This document shows positions 45,639 to 52,625 of a stretch of 64,000 nt of DNA, piece by piece. The stretch comes from JAJDAT01 sp964570665 (GTDB lineage: Bacteria > Nitrospinota > Nitrospinia > Nitrospinales > JAJDAT01). The stretch spans positions 62,001-126,000 of the forward strand of contig CAZMZH010000001.1 of the NCBI GenBank assembly GCA_964570665.1, in the 5' to 3' direction. Position numbers and translations under genes: made by a program. Position 1 is the stretch's first letter. Every line of letters starts with the position of its first letter. Below the pieces are notes generated by a model. The model was not told where the DNA came from. It saw only the letters and a program-made list of their open reading frames with translations, and did no database searches.

Positions 45639-45655
45639 GATACAAATTTTGTATC
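45639..45655. promoter_or_regulatory. Palindrome upstream of truncated gene copy
   Basis: gatacaaa-t-tttgtatc is a perfect 8-base inverted repeat with one central base. A shorter form, tacaaa-t-tttgta, lies at 51191-51203 at the matching place upstream of the intact gene. Conservation at both sites suggests an operator, but the regulator is unknown. Confidence 0.4.
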
Positions 45656-45667
45656 TAAAATATTGGA

Positions 45668-45766
45668 TTAACTCTTAAAATGAAAACCAAGCGATTCAGG
45701 GAATATTAATACTAAAAAAGCAAGAGCCATTGAAATTACAAAAATATAAAAAACATTAATTTTCAT
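45668..45766 (-). CDS. 32-residue membrane peptide with strong ribosome site
   Basis: ATG at 45766 is preceded by GGAGGGCGGA, an excellent Shine-Dalgarno sequence at proper spacing. The product M-K-I-N-V-F-Y-I-F-V-I-S-M-A-L-A-F-L-V-L-I-F-P is one membrane helix, followed by a short tail E-S-L-G-F-H-F-K-S. I do not recognise it. The quality of the start is the main reason for calling it. Confidence 0.5.
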   Translation of the reverse strand: MKINVFYIFVISMALAFLVLIFPESLGFHFKS

Positions 45767-45897
45767 TCCGCCCTCCATTCAAATGGGTTCTATTTGTTGA
45801 AGGAAACTTCAGTCTGTGAAGGAATCGTATCGCTTTTTCACAATTGACCCTGAGAACTACAATTCGATGAAAAAATAGAAGCCCTAGTAGATAAAAA

Positions 45898-46245
45898 TTA
45901 AACGGGCAGATGAGATTCTCTAATATCCTTTGCTAATTGATCCATAGAGATTTTGGCGTCTTTAGTATCCGCTTGGATAACTTCTACCATTTTTGATATT
46001 GCTCCTGCCGCTTCCGCCGCTTGATTCGCCAGCTCTTTGACTTCCTTTGCAACAACAGCAAAACCTTTTCCAGAGCTACCAGCGCGCGCCGCTTCAATTG
46101 TAGCGTTTAAAGCAAGCATACTAGTTTGTCTAGCGATGGAATTTATCATTTTGGTCGATTCACCAATATCTATACCTGCTTTCTCCAACTTTGCAATAGA
46201 ACTATCTGTTCTTGCAATTTGTTCGTTTACTCTTTCGAAATCCAT
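45898..46245 (-). CDS. Stand-alone chemoreceptor (MCP) signalling hairpin
   Basis: 115 residues that correspond to the tip of a methyl-accepting chemotaxis protein: I-N-S-I-A-R-Q-T-S-M-L-A-L-N-A-T-I-E-A-A-R-A-G and G-F-A-V-V-A-K-E-V-K-E-L-A-N-Q-A, with about 35 helical residues on either side. Sensor, HAMP and membrane parts are absent. The start is credible (GGAAATATT before ATG), so it could be a real small soluble hairpin able to bind CheA/CheW, or a fragment trimmed from a larger receptor. No other chemotaxis gene is in the window. Confidence 0.7.
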   Translation of the reverse strand: MDFERVNEQIARTDSSIAKLEKAGIDIGESTKMINSIARQTSMLALNATIEAARAGSSGKGFAVVAKEVKELANQAAEAAGAISKMVEVIQADTKDAKISMDQLAKDIRESHLPV

Positions 46246-46322
46246 AATATTTCCAAACCATTGTTAATGTTTTTAAAAACTCTTTTAAAGTAGGTTGATC
46301 TAAAACGAGTACTAATTTGTAA

Positions 46323-46505
46323 TCACATCAAACCTCTTTTTTTTAAAGAAACTTTCTCAAGGCTAGGGGATGAATTTTCAAAAAAATAACCACATGAATA
46401 CTTTGAATGAGTTTCGATTTCAATCAATACAGCAAACAAGTCAATCTTAAATTTAAAGGAACCTTCCGTCTCATGGGAAATATCAGACTCCCATTTACAA
46501 ATGTG
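46323..46505 (-). other. Open frame without start codon, possible relic
   Basis: Sixty codons between stops read S-D-I-S-H-E-T-E-G-S-F-K-F-K-I-D-L-F-A-V-L-I-E-I-E and end K-K-R-G-L-M before TGA. It has convincing amino-acid composition but no ATG or ribosome site. It precedes the MCP hairpin on the same strand and may be a remnant of an unidentified gene. Confidence 0.3.
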
Positions 46506-46517
46506 GATTTATTTAAA

Positions 46518-46841
46518 CTAAGAGTAATAAAGTCCATAACAACAGAAAACATCTTTAATAGGCGATCGTTTTTGCCATGCTAGGCGGCGTTTTTTTTTGG
46601 GCGTCTTTGCTCCATTGCTTCCATTATAGGAAAGATCCGTTAATTCCATTGCCATTGAAGAAAAATCGTTCAAATTTATCGCAGAAACATTGGGCATATT
46701 AATGGAAGAAATATCGGGTATATTCATTAAACTGTTAACCATCTGATCCAAATTCTTAGTAAAGAAAAAAAAACCGATTCCAGAATCCAAATTATAAAAT
46801 CCACCATTTTCAGAATGGCGAACCGGTGGTTGGCTACTCAT
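46518..46841 (-). CDS. Small orphan protein
   Basis: 107 residues from the ATG at 46841, which has GGAG nine bases upstream; an ATG five codons earlier (46856) is an alternative. Middle part: a run of Ile/Asn-rich near-repeats (I-P-D-I-S-S-I-N, M-P-N-V-S-A-I-N, L-N-D-F-S-S-M), then a basic stretch K-T-P-K-K-K-R-R-L-A-W-Q-K-R. No family recognised. Possibly a small structural or nucleic-acid-binding protein. Confidence 0.45.
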   Translation of the reverse strand: MSSQPPVRHSENGGFYNLDSGIGFFFFTKNLDQMVNSLMNIPDISSINMPNVSAINLNDFSSMAMELTDLSYNGSNGAKTPKKKRRLAWQKRSPIKDVFCCYGLYYS

Positions 46842-46856
46842 AATATGAGACTCCAT

Positions 46857-47238
46857 TTTCTTAAAAACATGATGGAAATATCCGTTTGGATTAAGCAGTA
46901 TGGCGCTTGAATTCCTCCCGATTGTTAAAAATTTCTATATTTCTTTTGTTAAATTCCCAAAAAATAAATTTTGTATTTGGTTTAATTTTATAGTCAGCTC
47001 ATATTCTAGGATTTTATTGAGGCCAGTCAGACCTCCAACGCCGACTAGATGCTTTCCGCTTTTTTGGCTTCATTAATCTTCAACTTTTTCTTGAGAAAAG
47101 GTTTTATCTAAAACGTCTGTTTTTAAGTTCTCTAAACAAACCTTTTTAGCTAATTTGACGTTTTAAATTTTTTAACGCACTATCAACCTGATTTTGATAA
47201 ACGAGTACCTGCAAAATAAGCGCTCTCAGTTTTTAGTT
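46857..47238. other. Intergenic, contains rpsU relic
   Basis: About 380 bases. The only recognisable content is the decayed S21 gene at 47024-47214. Confidence 0.5.
47024..47214 (-). pseudogene. rpsU: Decayed rpsU (ribosomal protein bS21)
   Basis: From TTG 47214 the minus strand reads V-L-V-Y-Q-N-Q-V-D-S-A-L-K-N-L-K-R-Q-I-S, stop, K-G-L-F-R-E-L-K-N-R-R-F. This is the bS21 signature (V-D-x-A-L-x-x-L-K-R-x-x-x-x-x-G-L-F-R-E-L-K-x-R-R-F). The frame then shifts: K-P-F-L-K-K-K-L-K-I-N-E-A-K-K in one frame, then K-K-R-K-A-S-S-R-R-W in another, again the expected basic C-terminus. One nonsense codon and at least two indels make it a pseudogene. A working copy must exist elsewhere in the genome if bS21 is needed. 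Confidence 0.8.
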
Positions 47239-47415
47239 TTATATTATTGGGATCTGATTTTCAGAAGATATTGCTTTCCGCCTCCTTGGCTCCCTTTTGT
47301 TTTTCAAAAAAAGGTAAGGAGATTCAAATTGCTTTTCAGAACGAGAGCTCAATGCCTCCACAGAAATCACTTCTTTCAGATTCCCGTAACCATCATATAC
47401 TCTAACCTCATTCAT
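47239..47415 (-). CDS. Small conserved-looking protein
   Basis: 58 residues from the ATG at 47415, which is preceded by GAGGTGATTAT, a good ribosome site. A ten-codon longer version from 47445 lacks one. Sequence: M-N-E-V-R-V-Y-D-G-Y-G-N-L-K-E-V-I-S-V-E-A-L, then a basic C-terminal half (K-N-K-R-E-P-R-R-R-K). The Y-D-G-x-G-N-L-K motif resembles short orphan proteins that I cannot name. Function unknown. Confidence 0.55.
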   Translation of the reverse strand: MNEVRVYDGYGNLKEVISVEALSSRSEKQFESPYLFLKNKREPRRRKAISSENQIPII

Positions 47416-47506
47416 ATAATCACCTCGTTTTAGATGTTTATCCAATGTCCAACTGGGAAAAAGCCGATTGCATTAAGTAATAATTTTTAGTCAATAGAAT
47501 GTATTT

Positions 47507-47707
47507 TTATACTTTATCTAATACCGATTTTAATTTTTTCGCGGCATTTTCATTAGCAAGTTTTTCTCCATCAGAAAATTCCAATTTATAATATTCAAAT
47601 CTACCTGATGCAATTTTCCTACGTTTTTCAGCCTCTTCTGCCAATTGCCCGAATTCATCAATTAATTCTTGCACAATCTCTTTCATTGTCTTTGAGGTTT
47701 CTATCAT
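47507..47707 (-). CDS. Small helical protein
   Basis: 66 residues, highly charged: I-V-Q-E-L-I-D-E-F-G-Q-L-A-E-E-A-E-K-R-R-K, followed by E-Y-Y-K-L-E-F-S-D-G-E-K-L-A-N-E-N-A-A-K-K-L-K. Likely two amphipathic helices, cytoplasmic. No family recognised and only a weak ribosome site. It lies 93 bases downstream of the racemase gene on the same strand. Confidence 0.5.
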   Translation of the reverse strand: MIETSKTMKEIVQELIDEFGQLAEEAEKRRKIASGRFEYYKLEFSDGEKLANENAAKKLKSVLDKV

Positions 47708-47800
47708 TATTCAACATGCCTAATTAAGGTTTAGAAATAAAAGACGATTGACGCCATACTTTTCAGATCAACAAACCATTAACGATTTTTTATTGGCTCG

Positions 47801-48889
47801 TTAGGCTACTGCGAACCTATTACTACAATCCACAAACTGCTTTCTAACAAATGGAGAAGTCATAGCCGCAAGAAGACCAGCATAATCTAAGTTAAACTTC
47901 ACTTCTTCTCCAACTTGTAAATTTTGATCTTTACTCTCAAGGATAATATGATCGCTACTAGATCCTATAATTTCTAGTTTGTTATTTTTTTTTAAGCTAG
48001 ATACCAAAGCGTCTTGCCGACCTAAAGCAATTATCGCTCTTTGACGAATTCCTCGATCTTGAAAACTCGGAACATTTCCGAAAGCGTCTTGACAAATCTC
48101 GCCAAATGGAAGGGATGTTTTTTTCTTTGACTCGATAACTTCGGCAAAGAGTTGGAATGCGCTCGTGTGTAAACCAGGAATCGCTTTTCGATTCAAAGTT
48201 TCACAACCTAAAAGAATGGATTCGCCTAAGCGAAGATTGTTAATCTTTCCGACATCCTTCGTCGACTTATACCACTCATAATTTGCAGAATTTCCACCCG
48301 AAACTATTTCCAAACTAATTTGAAATTCTTTTTCGATATGGTTTACAAGTTCGGATAGTTCTTCCATATTTTTATCATCTGGTTTCACACCTCCATAACA
48401 AGCCAAATTACAGCCAATCCCAATAATTTTTATATGAGATAAAGTGAGAGTTTCCCTTATAAATTGAAGAAGATCGCAGGGCAGTATTCCTTCGCGCAGA
48501 TCGCCCAACTCCACCATAATAATGACTTGATGGTTTTTATTCTGCGCTTTAGCAAAATGGGAAAGTTTTTTAAGAGTCTTGATCTCGGTATTTAGACTAA
48601 TAGCCACGCTTTGAACAACAGATTCAGCCTGACTTAAAGGCGTTCGTAGAAGAACAAACTTAGCGGATACCCCTGCATTCTCCATTTTCTGGATATTTTC
48701 GATACGAGAGTCGGCAATAAATCTAACGCCTCCTTGAATCATTGCCTCGGCAATTGAAGGTTCGCCTAGTACCGCTTTTGAAACCCCCATTATCGAAATA
48801 CCTTTTTGCCCATAAAGTTCGGTTAATATCTGAGCATTATCCTTTATTTGGGATAAGGCAATTTCTATTCTGGGCATGAAAGATTTCAT
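47801..48889 (-). CDS. PLP-dependent alanine-racemase-fold amino acid racemase
   Basis: 362 residues, alanine racemase N-terminal (TIM-barrel) family. PLP Lys38 in M-G-V-S-K-A-V-L-G, then D-S-R at 60-62, N-x-R-x-G-E in the phosphate-binding region and S-G-G-N-S. The layout matches the ornithine racemase (Orr)/YhfX branch. It should interconvert L and D forms of an amino acid in the cytoplasm. GGAAAGAATCA precedes the ATG. The DUF1611 gene lies 23 bases upstream on the same strand, so both probably act on one D-amino acid. Confidence 0.8.
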   Translation of the reverse strand: MKSFMPRIEIALSQIKDNAQILTELYGQKGISIMGVSKAVLGEPSIAEAMIQGGVRFIADSRIENIQKMENAGVSAKFVLLRTPLSQAESVVQSVAISLNTEIKTLKKLSHFAKAQNKNHQVIIMVELGDLREGILPCDLLQFIRETLTLSHIKIIGIGCNLACYGGVKPDDKNMEELSELVNHIEKEFQISLEIVSGGNSANYEWYKSTKDVGKINNLRLGESILLGCETLNRKAIPGLHTSAFQLFAEVIESKKKTSLPFGEICQDAFGNVPSFQDRGIRQRAIIALGRQDALVSSLKKNNKLEIIGSSSDHIILESKDQNLQVGEEVKFNLDYAGLLAAMTSPFVRKQFVDCSNRFAVA

Positions 48890-48912
48890 TGATTCTTTCC
48901 AGACGGTACCGT

Positions 48913-50052
48913 CTATGCCGTTTCTAACACAGGAATTTTTTCTAAACTCTTTAGCTTGATTTTATGGTTAAGTTTTGGAAAATGACTTCCCAAGGTTTGG
49001 ACAAGTTTTTGACATCCATGGCTCAATACATCTGTTGTAGGTAGTTGAAACTTCTTCTCATAAACCGCTACGATTTGCCGCATTGCCTCCTCTGTTAAGT
49101 TCTCATGGCTTAATGCAATAGCCATCACTTTAGCTTTAGAAATTTCTTCAATCAGCTTAATTTCATGTGGAATAGTCGGCATTGCCAGGTTTGGAAAATC
49201 GCATCGAAATTTTCTAGCCGGTGGATGTTGAAGGATAACGCCATCCGGCATACTTCCTTTCAAAATTCCAAGAGATCCCATAAAAGCGGGATGACTAACT
49301 GAACTCTGACCTTCGACTAAAATAATATCAGGCTTTTCATTTTCAAATGCCTGAACAACGGAGTTTTCTATTTCGCCCACTACAAACTGGGCAATAAGAG
49401 CGTCAATTGCTACCCCATACTTTGCTCCTTGAATCAAGCTAGTTTGACCTGTCGCGATGAGTACCGACTTTATACCAAGATTATTTAAAACCTTGTTAAG
49501 CTCCACTGCGGTAGTCATTTTTCCACAAGCGCAATCCGTGCCCAATAAAGCAATTACAGGAACATTTACTTCGGATATTCGGCCCGTAAAGACATGCAAA
49601 TCTTTTAACTCCGGAGGTTTTCTGATGTCTTTAATTTGAACACCGTTTTGGGCGGCGCTCAGGGAGAGCTCTTGATCATCAGAAAAGAATTGGTGAAGAC
49701 CGTTAATTATGTCCATTCCATTTTCCATAGCTTCTAATATTAGAAGCCGTTCTTTATTTGATATATAAGTATCTAACGGAGCTTTCCCGTAAATATAACA
49801 ATTCGGAACCTCTGTAAGTTCGCTCAGAGCATCGTCTAAATCGGCAAAAATGGGAATACCGTCCCTTTCTTCGCCTAATGCTTCGCCTGCATCCTTACCA
49901 GCTAACGAACTATCAATAACGCCAACAATTGTATAGAGTTCAGATTGTCTTATTAATGCCGCAGCCGTTTTTCCATCCACTAAACCAAATTGACTCTCAC
50001 AATAAACCAAGGCTGTTTTTTTCTCCTCGGATATTAAATTAATTTCTATCAT
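48913..50052 (-). CDS. DUF1611 family (DgcN-like) protein
   Basis: 379 residues, two domains: an N-terminal Rossmann-like part (V-I-D-S-S-L-A-G-K-D-A-G) and a C-terminal P-loop domain with G-T-D-C-A-C-G-K-M-T-T near 192-202 and V-E-G-Q-S-S-V-S-H-P. To my recollection a DUF1611 protein (DgcN) has been described as acting on D-glutamate by N-acetylation. Here the neighbour is a racemase rather than the dipeptide-epimerase-like partner DgcA. A role in D-amino-acid metabolism is therefore plausible; the exact substrate is not known. GGAAAG precedes the ATG. Confidence 0.8.
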   Translation of the reverse strand: MIEINLISEEKKTALVYCESQFGLVDGKTAAALIRQSELYTIVGVIDSSLAGKDAGEALGEERDGIPIFADLDDALSELTEVPNCYIYGKAPLDTYISNKERLLILEAMENGMDIINGLHQFFSDDQELSLSAAQNGVQIKDIRKPPELKDLHVFTGRISEVNVPVIALLGTDCACGKMTTAVELNKVLNNLGIKSVLIATGQTSLIQGAKYGVAIDALIAQFVVGEIENSVVQAFENEKPDIILVEGQSSVSHPAFMGSLGILKGSMPDGVILQHPPARKFRCDFPNLAMPTIPHEIKLIEEISKAKVMAIALSHENLTEEAMRQIVAVYEKKFQLPTTDVLSHGCQKLVQTLGSHFPKLNHKIKLKSLEKIPVLETA

Positions 50053-50209
50053 TATTACTTTCCATTTATTCTCATTTTTTAATGAAACTTCTTAGTAAGA
50101 ACTAAACTTCATTAAAGTCTAAGATTTATGTTATTCGAAACCTATGTAGTACCCACCTAAACCTTTGAAACCTTCAGAACAATATGCCATTCAAATAAAA
50201 AGAATTGCA

Positions 50210-50521
50210 TCACTTTTCATTTTTTTTGTAAGAGGAGGATAAGTCTTCCAATTTTCTATCAATCTCACTAATAGCTCGATCAATGTCATTAACCTTAGAT
50301 TCGATGTATCCCGATAATCTTTCTATAGTATTAATCCCATCTGAATTTTTAATTGAGTTTTTCCTGGCGAAATAACAGTCGGAACTATTTTTATTTAGTT
50401 CCACTGAAGTACTTTCCTTAGCGTTTACGTCAGATGGATTAATCCATGGGCTTAATCCGTTCAGAAATAACCCACATATAAGAACAATCATTAAAAATTT
50501 TATATTGCGATCGACATTCAT
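50210..50521 (-). CDS. Small membrane-anchored or secreted protein
   Basis: 103 residues from the ATG at 50521, which has GGAGAGAATC directly upstream. A longer frame from 50626 lacks such a site and is not preferred. Residues 8-24 are a signal peptide or anchor (F-L-M-I-V-L-I-C-G-L-F-L). The rest is polar and ends in a short helical region (I-E-S-K-V-N-D-I-D-R-A-I-S-E-I-D-R-K-L-E-D-L) that could form a coiled coil. No family recognised. Confidence 0.55.
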   Translation of the reverse strand: MNVDRNIKFLMIVLICGLFLNGLSPWINPSDVNAKESTSVELNKNSSDCYFARKNSIKNSDGINTIERLSGYIESKVNDIDRAISEIDRKLEDLSSSYKKNEK

Positions 50522-50629
50522 GATTCTCTCCATAGATATTAAGGCCGCATGGTAATCTGAACGTTCATCAACAGAAAACCTGCCCCACTTTTTCGTTTTA
50601 TTGGCTTTATTTTCCTGAATTACCAATCA

Positions 50630-51142
50630 TTATTTATCACGCGGCTGTCTGGGCACCGTATAACCAAGTTTTTTACAGCGCTCTCGCACTGAGCGGAAAG
50701 GCATACCTTCGGCAAGAACATAACGCTCTGCGCGAATAAACCAAAATGCCAAGCCACCCGTATTGTGACTGGGTTGCGACGGATTGCTTCCTGCCCGAAC
50801 GCCTAATGATCCTTTTCGACCTGTTTTCTGCCAACCACGGGACTCCATGATCATACGAACAACTACGCCAATAGCTTGTCTTAATCGTTTGCTTCTCTGA
50901 ATGTGAACTTCTGTCAAAAACTGGTCTACAGCTAGATTGGATTCAAGCTCCCGAACAACGCCTGCTAAAGGAGGCCTATCATGGTGAATTTCAGATTCTT
51001 CCATTCGGCGTTGCCTGTCTTCATTATTAAAGAACTCAAGAACTGCTTCAAAAGTCTGATCTTTATCTTTCACAACATCGGAAAACGTCCTACCTTGGGG
51101 GTCTTCGAGGAATTTATCGAGTGTGATCTTAATGCTTGGCAA
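50630..51142 (-). CDS. Orphan protein with duplicated start region
   Basis: 170 residues, starting only at TTG 51142 (a stop lies five codons upstream and no ATG is suitable), with no clear ribosome site. Residues 1-45 are acidic/helical; 85-130 are basic (R-S-K-R-L-R-Q-A-I-G-V-V-V-R-M-I, G-R-K-G-S-L-G-V-R-A-G-S) and 135-170 contain F-R-S-V-R-E-R-C-K-K-L-G-Y, reminiscent of a DNA-binding helix. No family recognised. A truncated second copy with the same upstream palindrome lies at 45531, so the gene is, or was, repeated in the genome. Confidence 0.6.
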   Translation of the reverse strand: MPSIKITLDKFLEDPQGRTFSDVVKDKDQTFEAVLEFFNNEDRQRRMEESEIHHDRPPLAGVVRELESNLAVDQFLTEVHIQRSKRLRQAIGVVVRMIMESRGWQKTGRKGSLGVRAGSNPSQPSHNTGGLAFWFIRAERYVLAEGMPFRSVRERCKKLGYTVPRQPRDK

Positions 51143-51190
51143 TTTGGATTCGGCTTATCGATGTTAATGTCACATTACTATATTTGAACA

Positions 51191-51203
51191 TACAAATTTT
51201 GTA
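51191..51203. promoter_or_regulatory. Palindrome upstream of the gene at 50630
   Basis: tacaaa-t-tttgta, a 6-base inverted repeat about 50 bases upstream of the TTG start. It matches the core of the longer palindrome at 45639-45655 in front of the truncated copy. Possible operator site. Confidence 0.35.
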
Positions 51204-51302
51204 CCTTCATATATTGTATCTTTTATTTCAGAAAAAGCAAAACAATTGTTTGAAAAGATGATGTACAACAAATTTGAAAATTTTAATGTAGAAGTTTTTT
51301 AG

Positions 51303-51347
51303 AGGAGGAAATTTCTATCGAATTTATATCAAGGTTTTATCAAGGTC
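51303..51347 (+). repeat. Short dispersed repeat, copy 2
   Basis: aggaggaaatttctatc (51303-51319), ten unique bases, then tatcaaggttttatcaaggtc (51327-51347). Copy 1 at 44696-44729 lacks the ten-base spacer. Each half is identical in the two places. Confidence 0.55.
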
Positions 51348-51611
51348 CAAAATAGAAAATTTTTATTAGAAAAGTGATAAAATCTTCCAACTCAATCTTG
51401 TAAGATCAAGATTTAAGTTATAATTTTATTTTGGGTTATTTCCTTCTAGTGTTAACTTTTGGTTTTTTCAACAAATCTTCCAAACTGTTTTTGACTGTTT
51501 TGTTTGATCCCCAAACAAACTTTCAAATTTATTTGGATAAATTTACACCGGTGAATTCTCTTGGATATTCTTAAATTAATAATTTAATTAAAAATTAAGG
51601 TTGGTTTAACT

Positions 51612-52289
51612 ATGGGCTTTGACAAAATAAAGTTTTGGGAAAATAAAATTCTAGCTTGGGAAAAAGATAGGTATCGCATTGAAGAGGGTGAGAGTACGGT
51701 GAAAACGGACTCTAGCCATATCGCTGGATCTTCTTTACAATTTAGGTTTGAAAAAGCTGCAGAATTACTAAAACCCCATTTAGCCGGGAAAAAAATTCTC
51801 GACATAGGATGCGGTACCGGAATTTTCTATAATGAATTACAAGATGCCAACTTAGCCCATTATTATGGAGTTGATTTTGCTGAAAACGCGATCTTAGAAG
51901 GGAAAAAGAAAATTGAAGGCACCGAAAAAGAAAAAAAATGTTCTCTTTTTGTAGGAAATATTGACGATTTTGATTTTCCCGAATGCGATGTAGTTGTTGC
52001 TTTGGGCGTTTTAGAGTGGCTAGAAAATGACGAATTAGAAACCCTTTTCAAAAAAACCTATCCTCGAAAGTTTCTTTTTCCAATTGCAGAAAAGAGAGTT
52101 TCAATTACTCGCTGGATACATTCTATATACGTTTTTTTTTCGTATGGCTGGAAATCTCAAGGTTACGTTCCAAAATACCATACAACAGAAGAGATAATAG
52201 AAATTGCCGAAGCGGTTGGCTATAAGGATATAAAAATCTTAAGACATCCACGGTTGAGATTTGGAACCTTTCTTTATTATCTTGATTAA
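51612..52289 (+). CDS. Class I SAM-dependent methyltransferase
   Basis: 225 residues. The SAM-binding motif I-L-D-I-G-C-G-T-G-I-F-Y is at about 62-73, followed by the acidic G-V-D-F at strand 2 and V-V-V-A-L-G-V-L-E-W at motif IV. Small-molecule methyltransferase of the methyltransferase type 11/12 group. Substrate unknown; it is monocistronic on the plus strand and bounded by a terminator-like hairpin downstream. Confidence 0.8.
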   Translation: MGFDKIKFWENKILAWEKDRYRIEEGESTVKTDSSHIAGSSLQFRFEKAAELLKPHLAGKKILDIGCGTGIFYNELQDANLAHYYGVDFAENAILEGKKKIEGTEKEKKCSLFVGNIDDFDFPECDVVVALGVLEWLENDELETLFKKTYPRKFLFPIAEKRVSITRWIHSIYVFFSYGWKSQGYVPKYHTTEEIIEIAEAVGYKDIKILRHPRLRFGTFLYYLD

Positions 52290-52374
52290 TAAACTATTAT
52301 TCATTTTGTTTTTTTCCATCCTAAAAGTTTCTTTCCTGTAAAAATAATAAGTTATAGGTTTAACTTAAATAAAA

Positions 52375-52405
52375 AAGGGTTTATGAAATATCTTCATAAA
52401 CCCTT
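52375..52405 (-). terminator. Rho-independent terminator after tRNA relic copy 2
   Basis: Perfect 13-base arms aagggtttatgaa (52375-52387) and ttcataaaccctt (52393-52405) with a 5-base loop. On the minus strand it is followed by TTTTATTT. It lies eight bases past the CCA-like end of the tRNA relic, the usual place for a tRNA terminator. It may also stop the methyltransferase transcript on the plus strand. Confidence 0.75.
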
Positions 52406-52412
52406 ATTAAAT

Positions 52413-52448
52413 TTGATGAGCCGTGAAGGAATCGAACCTGTAAGGTTA
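52413..52448 (-). pseudogene. tRNA-Lys-like 3' end, relic copy 2
   Basis: 36 bases identical to 54102-54137. On the minus strand they read the end of the 14-base insert (TAACCTTACAGG), T loop TTCGATT, CCTTC and ACGGCTCATCA. Upstream of this the sequence differs from copy 3 and no anticodon arm is recognisable. It is therefore the shortest of the three copies. Confidence 0.65.
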
Positions 52449-52625
52449 CAGAGTCGGCATTCCCATTTTGAGAGCTATATAAATCAACTAGTTACTGAGG
52501 TCGCTCGTTGCCAATGTGTCCCAAAACGTTTTAAAATGGCCTATTACGCCACGCAATATCCGGACAAAATATTATAAGCGCTCTCCCTTCCCAAGTTTCA
52601 TAGAACTAGGAGCCTAAATTCCCTT

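Larger units (their letters stand above)
45474..45897. other. Intergenic; truncated gene copy and a small frame
   Basis: 424 bases holding the duplicate of the start region of the gene at 50630 (45531-45668), the palindrome at 45639-45655 and the 32-residue membrane frame at 45668-45766. No other gene was seen. Confidence 0.5.
51143..51611. other. Intergenic with palindrome and repeat copy
   Basis: About 470 AT-rich bases between divergent genes. It holds the palindrome at 51191-51203 and the short repeat at 51303-51347; nothing else is recognised. Confidence 0.5.
52290..52625. other. Intergenic with terminator and tRNA relic
   Basis: 336 bases holding the hairpin at 52375-52405 and the tRNA relic at 52413-52448. 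A 64-codon plus-strand frame at 52383-52577 merely reads through both and is rejected. Confidence 0.55.

Noticed and set aside
52383..52577. 64-codon plus-strand frame
   Set aside because: Begins inside a terminator hairpin and runs through a tRNA relic.
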